A stretch of 32,585 bases of DNA. It comes from Desulfovibrionaceae bacterium (GTDB taxonomy: Bacteria; Desulfobacterota; Desulfovibrionia; Desulfovibrionales; Desulfovibrionaceae). Position 1 is the first letter of the stretch. Every line of letters begins with the position of its first letter. Under the pieces are notes generated by a model. That model saw only the letters and a list, made by a program, of their open reading frames with translations. It did no database searches and was not told the origin of the DNA. Made by a program: the position numbers and the translations under genes. Positions 1 to 7,002 of the stretch are shown here, one piece after another. The DNA is taken from positions 1-32,585 of the forward strand of contig JAFTDR010000223.1 of the NCBI GenBank assembly GCA_017454105.1, given 5' to 3'.

Positions 1-82
1 ATAGCTCCTCATCTCTGGTATTCCGAGAAATATCAGTCTCTTAATGTAAAGCTTAAGTTTATTAAAAATAACGTTCAATTCT

Positions 83-113
83 GTTGTCGAAACTGCCTGG
101 CAGTTTCGACAAC
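83..113 (-). terminator. Perfect inverted repeat after DUF262 gene
   Basis: Two 15-base arms (GTTGTCGAAACTGCC and its complement) are separated by one base. The repeat begins 17 bases past the stop of the minus-strand DUF262 gene. It could form a strong hairpin, but no clear T-run follows it on the minus strand, so termination is inferred from position only. Confidence 0.5.
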
Positions 114-130
114 AATGTCAAGATACTTTT

Positions 131-1597
131 TTACAGTTCCTTAAGGAGACGATGATCTTCCAGCTCATGCACGAGCGCTGCCTTCCCTGGATGTACGCTA
201 AGAAAATTCTTCTTTTGCTCTTCCTCATCAATCTGATATACATTAAAGTTCTTACCGATGCTGTGGTCGATCTGGCAAGTCAGCATGATGGCTTCCGTTT
301 GCTGCAGGATTGCGGGCAGACGACTGTTGTCGCGTATCTCATTTTCAGAATTTTGAATCAGATTGTTGATGGAACGCAGCCGTGTTCGAAACTCTGTATC
401 TGTCACTCTCTGTCTATTCCTCAAGAAGCTGGTAATTGCATACAGGAGTACGAATCGATGCAGCGGGAACCGTGGAATGCGGCCACTCTTATCGCCGTAG
501 GAATGGAGACAGTCTTTGAAAATGTCGATCTCGTATATTCGGTCCACCACGATTTTTCCGTTTCCAGGGCTATGCGACATGCAGGACTCAAGAAACAAAG
601 TCGGGCTGGCAAAGCCTTGAAGAGCGCACCAGCAGTCAAAGTAGGATTCGAGCAATTCAATGTTCTGCCGGATTACATTTTTTGCTCCAGTGAAGTATTC
701 TTCAGGCATGTCGAACTCATCTGAGCTTTTTCCCTGCGGCGATCCGCCACCTTGATAGCAGATCACGTCACAAATAAAGTGAAAATACTTCAAAAATTTA
801 TCGTCGGGTAGCATGTCCTCCGAGCTTCCGAAATTGCGGTAGCACCAGAGTAGGTCTGTCCAGTCACGATCTATCTTACCCATAATCCGCTCTGCAGTTT
901 TATCGTCGAGGGACTGGATACAGCGCTCAAGCATTGCTTTGAAGTGTTCAAAGCGGGTCAGAGGCTTGCCTCGGGAGTTCATCTTGATGTACAGTTCATC
1001 AGTCAAGCCCATGTCTTTGATAGGCAGAAAGAAAAAAGTGATGTTTTTGAGTTTCTCCCAGAGGTCAGAGGCTACATCTTTGAATTTGTCATCTATGGCA
1101 TCCAGCATTACGAGCATAGAGTCGATGGTGGGATCCTTTCGCCAGTTCAGAGGAAACCAAGGCTGATCGATAATCTCGTCTGACAAACGCCCTGTAAAGG
1201 AAGGAGTGAAGTCAATCAAATCTTTGCAGAACGATCTGGCACTGTACCGTGTCTCATAGCCGAAGTTCGAGAGAAAGGCTGACTCCTCGTGAGCGATATT
1301 CGCTTTCTTGGCGGCATACCAGTGTAGAAGAAAGAGCGTAGTCAACCGCTGCTGCCCATCTAACGGAGTCATTATGCCCTGTTCATCAATATCTCCATAA
1401 ACAAAATCAAGCGTGATCGGTTTTTTGAGAGCAGAGTACAGAGAGTCCAGGAATCTGCCTCTGACGCGCTCGATTTCTGGGTCACGCCTTCCTTGGGCAT
1501 AGTCTCTCTGTATGATTGGTATACTAATCTTCTTCACCTGACCGGCGGCAAAATCGGTTGCAAAAATATCCTTAAACGAATACGCTCTACTATGCAT
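131..1597 (-). CDS. DUF262 domain protein (GmrSD-like), short partner
   Basis: A 488-residue protein of the DUF262 (GmrS N-terminal-like, ParB/sulfiredoxin fold) family. Visible hallmarks are IPIIQRDYAQGR at residues 26-37, the nucleotide-binding signature DGQQRLTT at 80-87, and ELYIKMNSRGKPLT at 201-214, the usual second DUF262 motif. I see no HNH/DUF1524 motif in its C-terminal half. In characterised relatives (GmrSD, BrxU, SspE) the DUF262 domain binds or hydrolyses NTP and controls a nuclease domain acting on modified phage DNA. The start is one base after the stop of the upstream DUF262-DUF1524 gene, so the two are almost certainly co-translated and may act as a pair. The family assignment is firm. 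A defence role is inference; no methylase, toxin or other defence gene is alongside. Confidence 0.85.
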   Translation of the reverse strand: MHSRAYSFKDIFATDFAAGQVKKISIPIIQRDYAQGRRDPEIERVRGRFLDSLYSALKKPITLDFVYGDIDEQGIMTPLDGQQRLTTLFLLHWYAAKKANIAHEESAFLSNFGYETRYSARSFCKDLIDFTPSFTGRLSDEIIDQPWFPLNWRKDPTIDSMLVMLDAIDDKFKDVASDLWEKLKNITFFFLPIKDMGLTDELYIKMNSRGKPLTRFEHFKAMLERCIQSLDDKTAERIMGKIDRDWTDLLWCYRNFGSSEDMLPDDKFLKYFHFICDVICYQGGGSPQGKSSDEFDMPEEYFTGAKNVIRQNIELLESYFDCWCALQGFASPTLFLESCMSHSPGNGKIVVDRIYEIDIFKDCLHSYGDKSGRIPRFPLHRFVLLYAITSFLRNRQRVTDTEFRTRLRSINNLIQNSENEIRDNSRLPAILQQTEAIMLTCQIDHSIGKNFNVYQIDEEEQKKNFLSVHPGKAALVHELEDHRLLKEL

Positions 1598-1598
1598 A

Positions 1599-3467
1599 CT
1601 ACAATTCCTCTGCCGTAGCGATCGGATCCTTAAGATACGGCTTAAGTACTCTGTTCATGGCGTCAATGTACGCTTTTCTGTCAGCCTGTCCCCAGAAGTG
1701 AAGCTGGGTGTCTTCCGATTTCGTGTAATACTTGAGAAAGACCATTTTTGTGCAGAATGGAATGTACAGCCCATCATTGATCATCGTAATAATCTTGTTC
1801 CGTTTCACATCAAATGTGGAATTATTCAATGCAGCATTATCGTCGAATCGCAGCAAAGCAAGATTACTGATAGAGTGCAAATAGTCTTCTTTATCCTCTT
1901 TATGAGACAATACATCGACTACCTTTTGCTGGAGATCTTCAAATACTTTATGTTTCAGTTCTTTCGTATCTATAGCACTCTGGATAGCATTGATCAATTC
2001 TTCAATCTCTTTATGCTTTTTACCCTTCGAAACAGCCTCAACGGAAGGTTTGTGCAGCCTAAGCCACTCTTTCCACATCTCCTGCGAGCGCAGGCCTTCC
2101 GAATGCCGCGCATGAATGTGTTCCAGTGACCATTGGACCTTCCCTCTCGTATCAAATTTAAACTTATTAAAGGGGAACCGCTGTGTTTGTTCATCATTCC
2201 TGAGGACAGACTCGACATTAAATAATAAAAGTAACGTGCTGATCTTTTTGCAATCATTCGGTTTATCGTACCTTAAGTCAGCATAGTTTTCCTTAATATC
2301 GATGCTTTCCTTTATATACTCATCCAGCTTCTCACGAAATTCCTGCTTTGTCTTTCCTGCTGATATATTGAAGATTTCTTGCAGTGTCTTCTCCTCCGAC
2401 GCAATAAGATAGCCAATCTTGTGGTACAGTTCATGGTTCTCATACCAGTCCTTCAAAAGGAGCATTGTCTTCTGTATTTTTAGCCATAAGTCCTCAAGAG
2501 ACTTGGTTTTCCCTTTCTCCTCGACAATTTTGAAGAAGGTATAGTATTTCTCGCGGTTGTTCTCAGGTTTTTCAGAAATCAAGTCAAGAATGAGATCTAT
2601 CCGCGTCTGATACCCTGTATTCGTGCTATTGGTCAGAAAATACCAAAGTGAATCGTCATAGAGATCTTTCTCGATAGTATCCCATTGCAATGAAATCTCT
2701 TTCTGCTTCTCACGATCCGTTTTGCTTTTACCCACACTGCTTAGAAATGTGGCTTTTACAAGCTCAGCGTTGGTGAGGGGAATCTTACCAATGTTCAGGC
2801 GTGTAAACAGAGAGATCGCATCCTCATTTTCGCCAACCTCGTACCAGATGATTTTTACATGCTTTTTGAAGTATTGATAAACGCAGGAAATACGGTTTAC
2901 ATCCTCATTAAACCAATTTTTTATATTTTCATAAGCGTTTGCGATAAAGTAGAAATCAATATTCTCTTCCCGTCGATTCCAATCAATTGACTGAAGAAAT
3001 TCGCCAGATTTATCCCGCACTTCATACTCAAGTGTAAAATCAGGCGCACTGAAAAAATGAGAAATAGTATTCATATACCGATAGATCAGGTACAGAGTTG
3101 TCAAGCGCTGCTGACCATCGACCAACTCATAAAAAGAGTCTTCCTTTCTCAAGCTTTTTCTGACGGCAACTGATCGTTTGCAGTGAATCTTCTTTCTTTT
3201 TCTCAAGACAACTGCCTGTTTGCAGGAGATTTTCTTCCTCTTTTTGACGAAAACAGGCTGCTCGCAAGAGATTTTCTTTCTCTTTTTGACGACAATCGGC
3301 TGGAGGCAATAGTTTTTCTTTCCATTTGAAAAAACATCATTTAAAAGGCGAAGTACCTCGTTTTTACCCCATCGATAGCCTCTCTGGTATGAGGGAACAA
3401 TGAAAGTTCCCTTAATATCGCTCACCAGTTTGGTTTCCAGTACGACCTGATTCGTATACATGCTCAT
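1599..3467 (-). CDS. DUF262-DUF1524 (GmrSD-like) nuclease with internal repeat
   Basis: A 622-residue protein. The N-terminal DUF262 domain shows PSYQRGYRW (25-33), ELVDGQQRLTTL (114-125) and ISLFTRLNIGKIPLT (218-232). The C-terminal part carries SLEHIHARHSE at 447-457, matching the histidine motif of DUF1524/HNH endonucleases. It is therefore a likely NTP-regulated DNA endonuclease of the GmrSD type IV restriction superfamily. Oddly, residues 54-104, between the strand that normally leads straight into the ELVDGQQR motif and that motif, hold about four imperfect 15-residue lysine/arginine-rich repeats (core VKKRKKISC). It heads a two-gene minus-strand unit with the 488-residue DUF262 gene. 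The start ATG has only a weak purine-rich stretch (AGAAGA) upstream; a second ATG lies two codons in. Confidence 0.85.
   Translation of the reverse strand: MSMYTNQVVLETKLVSDIKGTFIVPSYQRGYRWGKNEVLRLLNDVFSNGKKNYCLQPIVVKKRKKISCEQPVFVKKRKKISCKQAVVLRKRKKIHCKRSVAVRKSLRKEDSFYELVDGQQRLTTLYLIYRYMNTISHFFSAPDFTLEYEVRDKSGEFLQSIDWNRREENIDFYFIANAYENIKNWFNEDVNRISCVYQYFKKHVKIIWYEVGENEDAISLFTRLNIGKIPLTNAELVKATFLSSVGKSKTDREKQKEISLQWDTIEKDLYDDSLWYFLTNSTNTGYQTRIDLILDLISEKPENNREKYYTFFKIVEEKGKTKSLEDLWLKIQKTMLLLKDWYENHELYHKIGYLIASEEKTLQEIFNISAGKTKQEFREKLDEYIKESIDIKENYADLRYDKPNDCKKISTLLLLFNVESVLRNDEQTQRFPFNKFKFDTRGKVQWSLEHIHARHSEGLRSQEMWKEWLRLHKPSVEAVSKGKKHKEIEELINAIQSAIDTKELKHKVFEDLQQKVVDVLSHKEDKEDYLHSISNLALLRFDDNAALNNSTFDVKRNKIITMINDGLYIPFCTKMVFLKYYTKSEDTQLHFWGQADRKAYIDAMNRVLKPYLKDPIATAEEL
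3156..3308 (-). repeat. In-gene 45-nt tandem repeat in the DUF262 domain
   Basis: About four imperfect, in-frame 45-nt units lie inside the DUF262-DUF1524 gene. Each encodes 15 residues of the form C-x-Q-x-V-x-V-(K/R)-K-R-K-K-I-x. The units directly precede the DGQQR active-site segment. They look like a local duplication of the strand that normally occurs once in this family. Confidence 0.75.
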
Positions 3468-3504
3468 TCTTCTTGGTTTTGTCTGTTGGCTCAGTCTTTC
3501 TCAA

Positions 3505-3575
3505 ATTTGCGAAGGGATAGCCTGAGTCGGGTATTGTACACTCCAAGTGGCAACTTTTTTCGTAACCGCAGTGTA
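3505..3575 (+). mobile_element. Family A mini-element, partial (right part)
   Basis: The right two thirds of family A is recognisable (TTTGCGAA, GGTATTGTACACTCC, AAGTGGCAACTTTTTT, ending CCGCAGTGTA). The left end, which would lie near the DUF262-DUF1524 start codon, has decayed beyond recognition. Confidence 0.6.
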
Positions 3576-3704
3576 CTACTTATTTTTGTAAATACTTCAG
3601 CACTGCTTGGTGGCGAAAACCGCAGTTCAAAGCGGAGATGCGATAAGTATTTCCTGCCGAAAAACTTGAAAAACTCTGTAGTACTGTAAATGCAAGCTTC
3701 AAGG

Positions 3705-3736
3705 GATTTGCGGGAAATCAAAGTGCGGCCGGGTAG
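3705..3736 (+). mobile_element. Family C mini-element, right-end fragment
   Basis: The segment GGGAAATCAAAGTGCGG followed by CCGGGTAGA matches the right terminus of family C. No left end could be found, so this is a remnant. Confidence 0.45.
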
Positions 3737-3792
3737 AAACAGTTCCGTTGAACTGCAAAGACTTGTTTTGACCTGGAAGCTGAGATGTGGCT

Positions 3793-3896
3793 CTTCTCCG
3801 TGACGCTTGCGACGGATACCATCTTCCATCTCACTTCTTCTTGCGGTACCAATCTCCCCAAACCGAGAGGTGAACATCGTTCGCGTCGTGAGTCCT
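3793..3896 (-). mobile_element. Family B mini-element, degenerate
   Basis: One end reads TTCTCCGTGACGC. The other reads ACATCGTTCGCGTCGTGAGT, which closely resembles the B copy at 8800-8895. The interior is diverged, so the assignment rests on the ends. Confidence 0.45.
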
Positions 3897-3915
3897 TGTC
3901 AGCGGGGTTTAACGA

Positions 3916-4018
3916 TATACTCAAGCCAGAAATAAACAGTCCTTTTTGCGAACGAGTGTCACCACTGAGTCTTGTATTTTCAACAATATGTGGCAACTTT
4001 TTTTCTGACCGCAGTATA
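3916..4018 (+). mobile_element. Family A mini-element (103 bp)
   Basis: A full-length copy running from TATACTCAAGCCAGAAA to TTTTTTTCTGACCGCAGTATA, bounded by TA on both sides. It is closest to the copy at 5008 (shared GTGTCACCACTGAGTC core), so these two form a subgroup. Its right TA is shared with the start of a family C element. Confidence 0.85.
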
Positions 4019-4079
4019 TATTCGTCGTCACAATGTTACCTCTGACTTGTGAGGGAAAACAATTCTGCGGCCGGGTATA
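4017..4079 (+). mobile_element. Family C mini-element, short form (63 bp)
   Basis: The left end TATATTCGTCGTCACAATG and right end GAGGGAAAACAATTCTGCGG...CCGGGTATA are imperfect inverted repeats. It abuts the A element and shares its TA. It is shorter than the other C copies, probably through internal deletion. Confidence 0.6.
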
Positions 4080-4224
4080 CATGAGAGTCAGCAATGAACG
4101 CCTTCCGCCGTTACAGCACACTCCTGTGAGTCCGCTCACAGGTTGTCGGGAAGGGCATTCCTCCTTTTGGCTTGCTCTCAGACGGTAGACTGCTCTTTTG
4201 TAGCTGGTGTGAAGCCCTACATTG

Positions 4225-4336
4225 TATACTCGGTGTCACAATGATTCTTTCCCGCGCCGCGAAATGAGCCGTGCCGCCCAACTGCGAGAACTCTCCTTCG
4301 TCTCTCGAGGGAAAATCATTATGCGGCAGGGGAGTG
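4225..4336 (+). mobile_element. Family C mini-element
   Basis: The left end is TATACTCGGTGTCACAATGA and the right part is GAGGGAAAATCATTATGCGG. The arms CACAATGATTCTTTCCC and GGGAAAATCATTATG are inverted repeats of each other. The outermost right bases have decayed (GGAGTGA instead of GGTATA). Confidence 0.6.
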
Positions 4337-4422
4337 ATCCGTGAGCGGCCTGATATTTCTGCTGCGGCTGGATGTTTTATAAATAGATATAAATGTCATT
4401 TTTAATAAATGCTTGCTGTCTC

Positions 4423-4757
4423 GTTTTTTCCGCGCGTACGAATTGGCAAAAGACCTCAAGCTCGCAAGCCATAATGAATCTGGCATATCAGCCGCACTGT
4501 AGCTATACTCAAGCCAGAAGCAAACTGACATTTTTGCGAGCTTACGCCAGCGCAGAGTCTTGTATTGTCAACTCCAAGTGACAATTTTTTTTGTCCGCAG
4601 TATACCTTTCGAATTGATGTTCCAAAAGACAAACCATGCTTCCATCCCGCAAGTTTCCGCCTACTCTACGGATCCAGTCGAATCAAAAGGAGTTCAGCTT
4701 CCATCGTGTTTGAGGGATTAAGCGGTAGTATTGTAATCCGTACACGAGGAGTTTTTT
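4423..4757 (+). mobile_element. Family D element (about 234 bp) split by an A element
   Basis: Aligns with the stretch at 22711-22944 over its whole length once the A element at 4504-4604 is removed; both are then about 234 bp. The ends are imperfect inverted repeats: left TTTTTTCCGCGCGTACGAAT, right ATCCGTACACGAGGAGTTTT. Shared internal blocks include CTTCCATCCCGCAAGTTT and GTCGAATCAAAAGGAG. No coding potential is seen. Confidence 0.7.
4504..4604 (+). mobile_element. Family A mini-element nested in D
   Basis: A full copy, TATACTCAAGCCAGAAGC to TTTGTCCGCAGTATA. It interrupts a D element: the corresponding place in the other D copy (around 22790) runs straight on into CCTTTC with no insert. 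Confidence 0.85.
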
Positions 4758-5007
4758 CAAAGCGCACTCGAAGTAGCTGCGGCTTTCGTGAAGCACTTGC
4801 TCACGTGAGGATGACGCGTACCTATTGGCTGTCGGCTCAAATTCCCGCTCTTTCGCCCGCTCCATAGACGAAAAGCGCAACTTCTACGGTCCTCCGGCAT
4901 AGTGTAGCTAAACAGCTCTGTTTTGCTATACTATGCTTATTGTATGGGGGAAGTCAGAAGGAAAGGGCTCTCGTCTATGGAGCTACGTTGCGGGCGTTCA
5001 TGAACGG

Positions 5008-5110
5008 TATACTCCAGCCAGAAACAAACTGTCCTTTTTGAGAACAAGTGTCACCACTGAGTCTTGTATTTTCAACCATATGAGGCAACTTTTTTTCTGA
5101 CCGCAGTATA
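5008..5110 (+). mobile_element. Family A mini-element (103 bp)
   Basis: A full copy with intact TATA ends, TATACTCCAGCCAGAAAC to TTTCTGACCGCAGTATA. It is nearly a sister of the copy at 3916. Confidence 0.85.
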
Positions 5111-5166
5111 TCAAGGAGAACGCGTGCGAAAGGGGCATTCAAAAGATATGCAGTTACGGCGTACTG

Positions 5167-5277
5167 CTCTCCCAGGCGTCACAAACATTCTTCACGTGAC
5201 ACGAAGTGAGCCCTGTTACCGACCAATTGAAGCCGCTCTCTTTTGGCTGTCCAGGGAAAGTATGCAGCCTGGAAAAA
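5167..5277 (+). mobile_element. Family C mini-element, diverged
   Basis: The sequence CCAGGCGTCACAAACATTCT, then GAAGTGAGCCC, TTTGGCTGTCCAGGGAAA and GTATGCAGCCTGG parallels the C copy at 30260 in order and spacing. The terminal TATA motifs are lost. Confidence 0.55.
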
Positions 5278-5296
5278 TTGTGAGGGCGCTTTTTTC

Positions 5297-5319
5297 GCGT
5301 TTGCGAGCTAGCCAAACGC
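5297..5319 (-). terminator. Hairpin after asd
   Basis: The arms GCGTTTG and CAAACGC enclose a 9-base loop, 12 bases past the asd stop. On the minus strand the hairpin is followed by A-rich, not T-rich, sequence, so it is not a classical intrinsic terminator. Confidence 0.4.
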
Positions 5320-5331
5320 TTGCAGCTGGGC

Positions 5332-6330
5332 CTATATTGCGAGTTCTGCGATCTGGATGGCGTTGGTCGCAGCCCCCTTGCGCACCTGGTCGCCACAGCA
5401 CCAAAGATTGAGGCCGCGCGGGTCGGTCAAGTCTTCGCGTATGCGGCCGACGAAAATAATATCCTGATCCGATGTATCCAAGGGCATTGGATAGATATGG
5501 TTTTTTAAGTCATCGACGAGCTTGCAGCCGGGAGCGTTGGCAATCAGAGTCCTTGCCCGTTCGACTGAGATCGGATCCTTTGTCCGCAGAAGGACTGAGA
5601 CACTGTGGGAGCGCACAACAGGCACGCGGACACAGGTACAGGAGACAAGGAGATCCGGAAGATGCAGGATCTTGCGACCTTCATTCTGCAGCTTCATTTC
5701 CTCGCTTGTGTAGCCTTTGTACTGTTCTCCACCAATCTGGGGGATTACATTATAGGCAATCTGGTACTGAAAGACCTTTGGCTCATAGCTTTCACCGCGC
5801 GAAAGAGCCTCGACTTCAGCCATGAGTTCCTTGGGTCCCTGGGCACCTGCGCCACTTGTCGCTTGATAGGAAGAGACAACCATGGTTTCGATGGGACTTT
5901 CTTTGGCAAGGGCGTTAATGGCAACTGTTGTGACAATTGTTGTGCAATTGGGATTGGAAATAATGCCCTTGTGTTTTTTCACATCCTCAGGATTGATTTC
6001 CGGAACGACAAGAGGAACATTGGGATCAAGGCGAAAGGCGCTTGAATTGTCCACGAAGGTTGCGCCAGCTTTGACGATTGAATCCGCAAAGCGCTCCGCA
6101 ATATTGTTTTCTGCGGCACCAAGAACAATATTGAGACCCTCAAAGGCGCTGTCGTTTGCCTCGCGGATTGTGATTGGCTCACCCCGGAAGGTTACAGTCG
6201 TGCCGGCACTCCGCTTTGATGCGAGCAGCCGCAATTCGCCAACGGGAAAATTTCTCTCTTCAAGTATTTTGAGCATTTCCTGACCAACAGCGCCTGTTGC
6301 TCCGAGTATGCCTACATGTACAGATTTCAT
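5332..6330 (-). CDS. asd: Aspartate-semialdehyde dehydrogenase
   Basis: Reduces aspartyl-phosphate to aspartate semialdehyde with NADPH, the branch-point step toward lysine/diaminopimelate, threonine and methionine; cytosolic. The NADP-binding loop GATGAVG is at residues 10-16, the catalytic cysteine is Cys129 in SNPNCTTI, and the VRVPVVRSHS active-site histidine region and C-terminal QVRKGAATNAIQIAE are present. At 332 residues it has the normal length. I chose ATG at 6330 rather than 6348 because AGGAG (6337-6341) sits 6 bases before it and the family starts just before the GATGAVG loop. A terminator separates it from the flavodoxin gene upstream, so it is probably transcribed on its own. 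The assignment is secure. Confidence 0.97.
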   Translation of the reverse strand: MKSVHVGILGATGAVGQEMLKILEERNFPVGELRLLASKRSAGTTVTFRGEPITIREANDSAFEGLNIVLGAAENNIAERFADSIVKAGATFVDNSSAFRLDPNVPLVVPEINPEDVKKHKGIISNPNCTTIVTTVAINALAKESPIETMVVSSYQATSGAGAQGPKELMAEVEALSRGESYEPKVFQYQIAYNVIPQIGGEQYKGYTSEEMKLQNEGRKILHLPDLLVSCTCVRVPVVRSHSVSVLLRTKDPISVERARTLIANAPGCKLVDDLKNHIYPMPLDTSDQDIIFVGRIREDLTDPRGLNLWCCGDQVRKGAATNAIQIAELAI

Positions 6331-6346
6331 TGTTTTCTCCTGCTGC

Positions 6347-6377
6347 AAAAAAACGCTCTTCCCGGTGAAGAGCGTTT
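6347..6377 (-). terminator. Intrinsic terminator between flavodoxin gene and asd
   Basis: An 11-bp perfect stem (GAAGAGCGTTT / AAACGCTCTTC) with a 5-base loop is followed on the minus strand by a run of T. It ends the transcript of the flavodoxin gene only a few bases before the asd ribosome-binding site. Confidence 0.85.
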
Positions 6378-6387
6378 GAGAATTTCT

Positions 6388-6960
6388 TTATTTACGCACG
6401 CCTGATTGCTGCTTAGACAACCACGCAATCACTTTTTTCTTTGCCGACGCAGCATACTTGCCTTCGATTGCCAGGCCTTCGCCAATATGAGCAGCTGGGC
6501 AGCATTTTTTTATATCGTCCACACTTCTTCCCAAGGCGCTTCCGCCATGGGTACAGAATGGGTAAATCGTTTTGCCTGTGAAATCGTGTCCTTCGAGATA
6601 GGTGAACAGAAGCATGGGCATTGTGCCCCACCAGTTTGGATAGCCGAGATAGATTGTATCGTATGGGGCTGGATTGGGGATTGGATCCGCAAGAAGTGGG
6701 CGAGCGCCATTTTTCTGTTCGGTCTTTGCCTGATTGACAACAATATCGTAGTTCTCAGGATAGGGCATTTTGGGTTTGAGTTCTGCAATATCGCATTTGA
6801 GCGCGTCATGGATATACTCGGCGATCTTTCTCGTGTTTCCTGAGCGTGAGAAGTAGACAATTAGTGCTTTCCCCGCTGCGAAGGACATATCTGGAATGAA
6901 GAGGGAGAGCGTTGCGAGAGAGAGCGTGTGAAGAGCGTGGCGGCGTGTTAGGTACATCAT
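6388..6960 (-). CDS. Exported flavodoxin-like protein
   Basis: A flavodoxin-fold protein (Flavodoxin_4-like) with FMN phosphate-loop motif SRSGNTRKIAE, the central YLGYPNWWGTMP and the late PFCTHGGSALG. The start is placed at ATG 6960, after GTGAGG, rather than at 6999. From there the protein is 190 residues and opens with MMYLTRRHALHTLS followed by a hydrophobic stretch ending FAAG: an N-terminal signal peptide with a twin-arginine-like RR. That implies export to the periplasm, unlike ordinary cytosolic flavodoxins, and a Tat route would suit export of a folded FMN protein (inference). The gene follows the glutamate-synthase-like flavoprotein by about 40 bases, so the two probably share a transcript. 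Substrate and redox partner are unknown; quinone or disulfide reduction are possibilities. Confidence 0.88.
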   Translation of the reverse strand: MMYLTRRHALHTLSLATLSLFIPDMSFAAGKALIVYFSRSGNTRKIAEYIHDALKCDIAELKPKMPYPENYDIVVNQAKTEQKNGARPLLADPIPNPAPYDTIYLGYPNWWGTMPMLLFTYLEGHDFTGKTIYPFCTHGGSALGRSVDDIKKCCPAAHIGEGLAIEGKYAASAKKKVIAWLSKQQSGVRK

Positions 6961-7002
6961 GAGCCTCACGAAGTGTACAGGAAAAGGGTAAAAATGCAAT
7001 TG

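Larger units (their letters stand above)
3468..5331. other. Gene-free block of nested and chained mini-elements
   Basis: I see no credible gene in these 1.86 kb. The stretch is built largely from TA-bounded inverted-repeat elements: A copies at 3505, 3916, 4504 and 5008; C copies at 3705, 4017, 4225 and 5167; a degenerate B copy at 3793; and a 234-bp D element at 4423 split by an A copy. Open frames here are short, overlap on both strands and resemble no family. Confidence 0.7.

Noticed and set aside
152..724. 190-codon plus-strand frame
   Set aside because: It is the antisense shadow of the DUF262 gene, whose motifs are clear.
3468..5331. Transposase gene or remnant that would move the mini-elements
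   Set aside because: I looked for DDE-type or helix-turn-helix motifs in the frames of the gene-free blocks here and elsewhere and saw none; the elements appear non-autonomous in this window.
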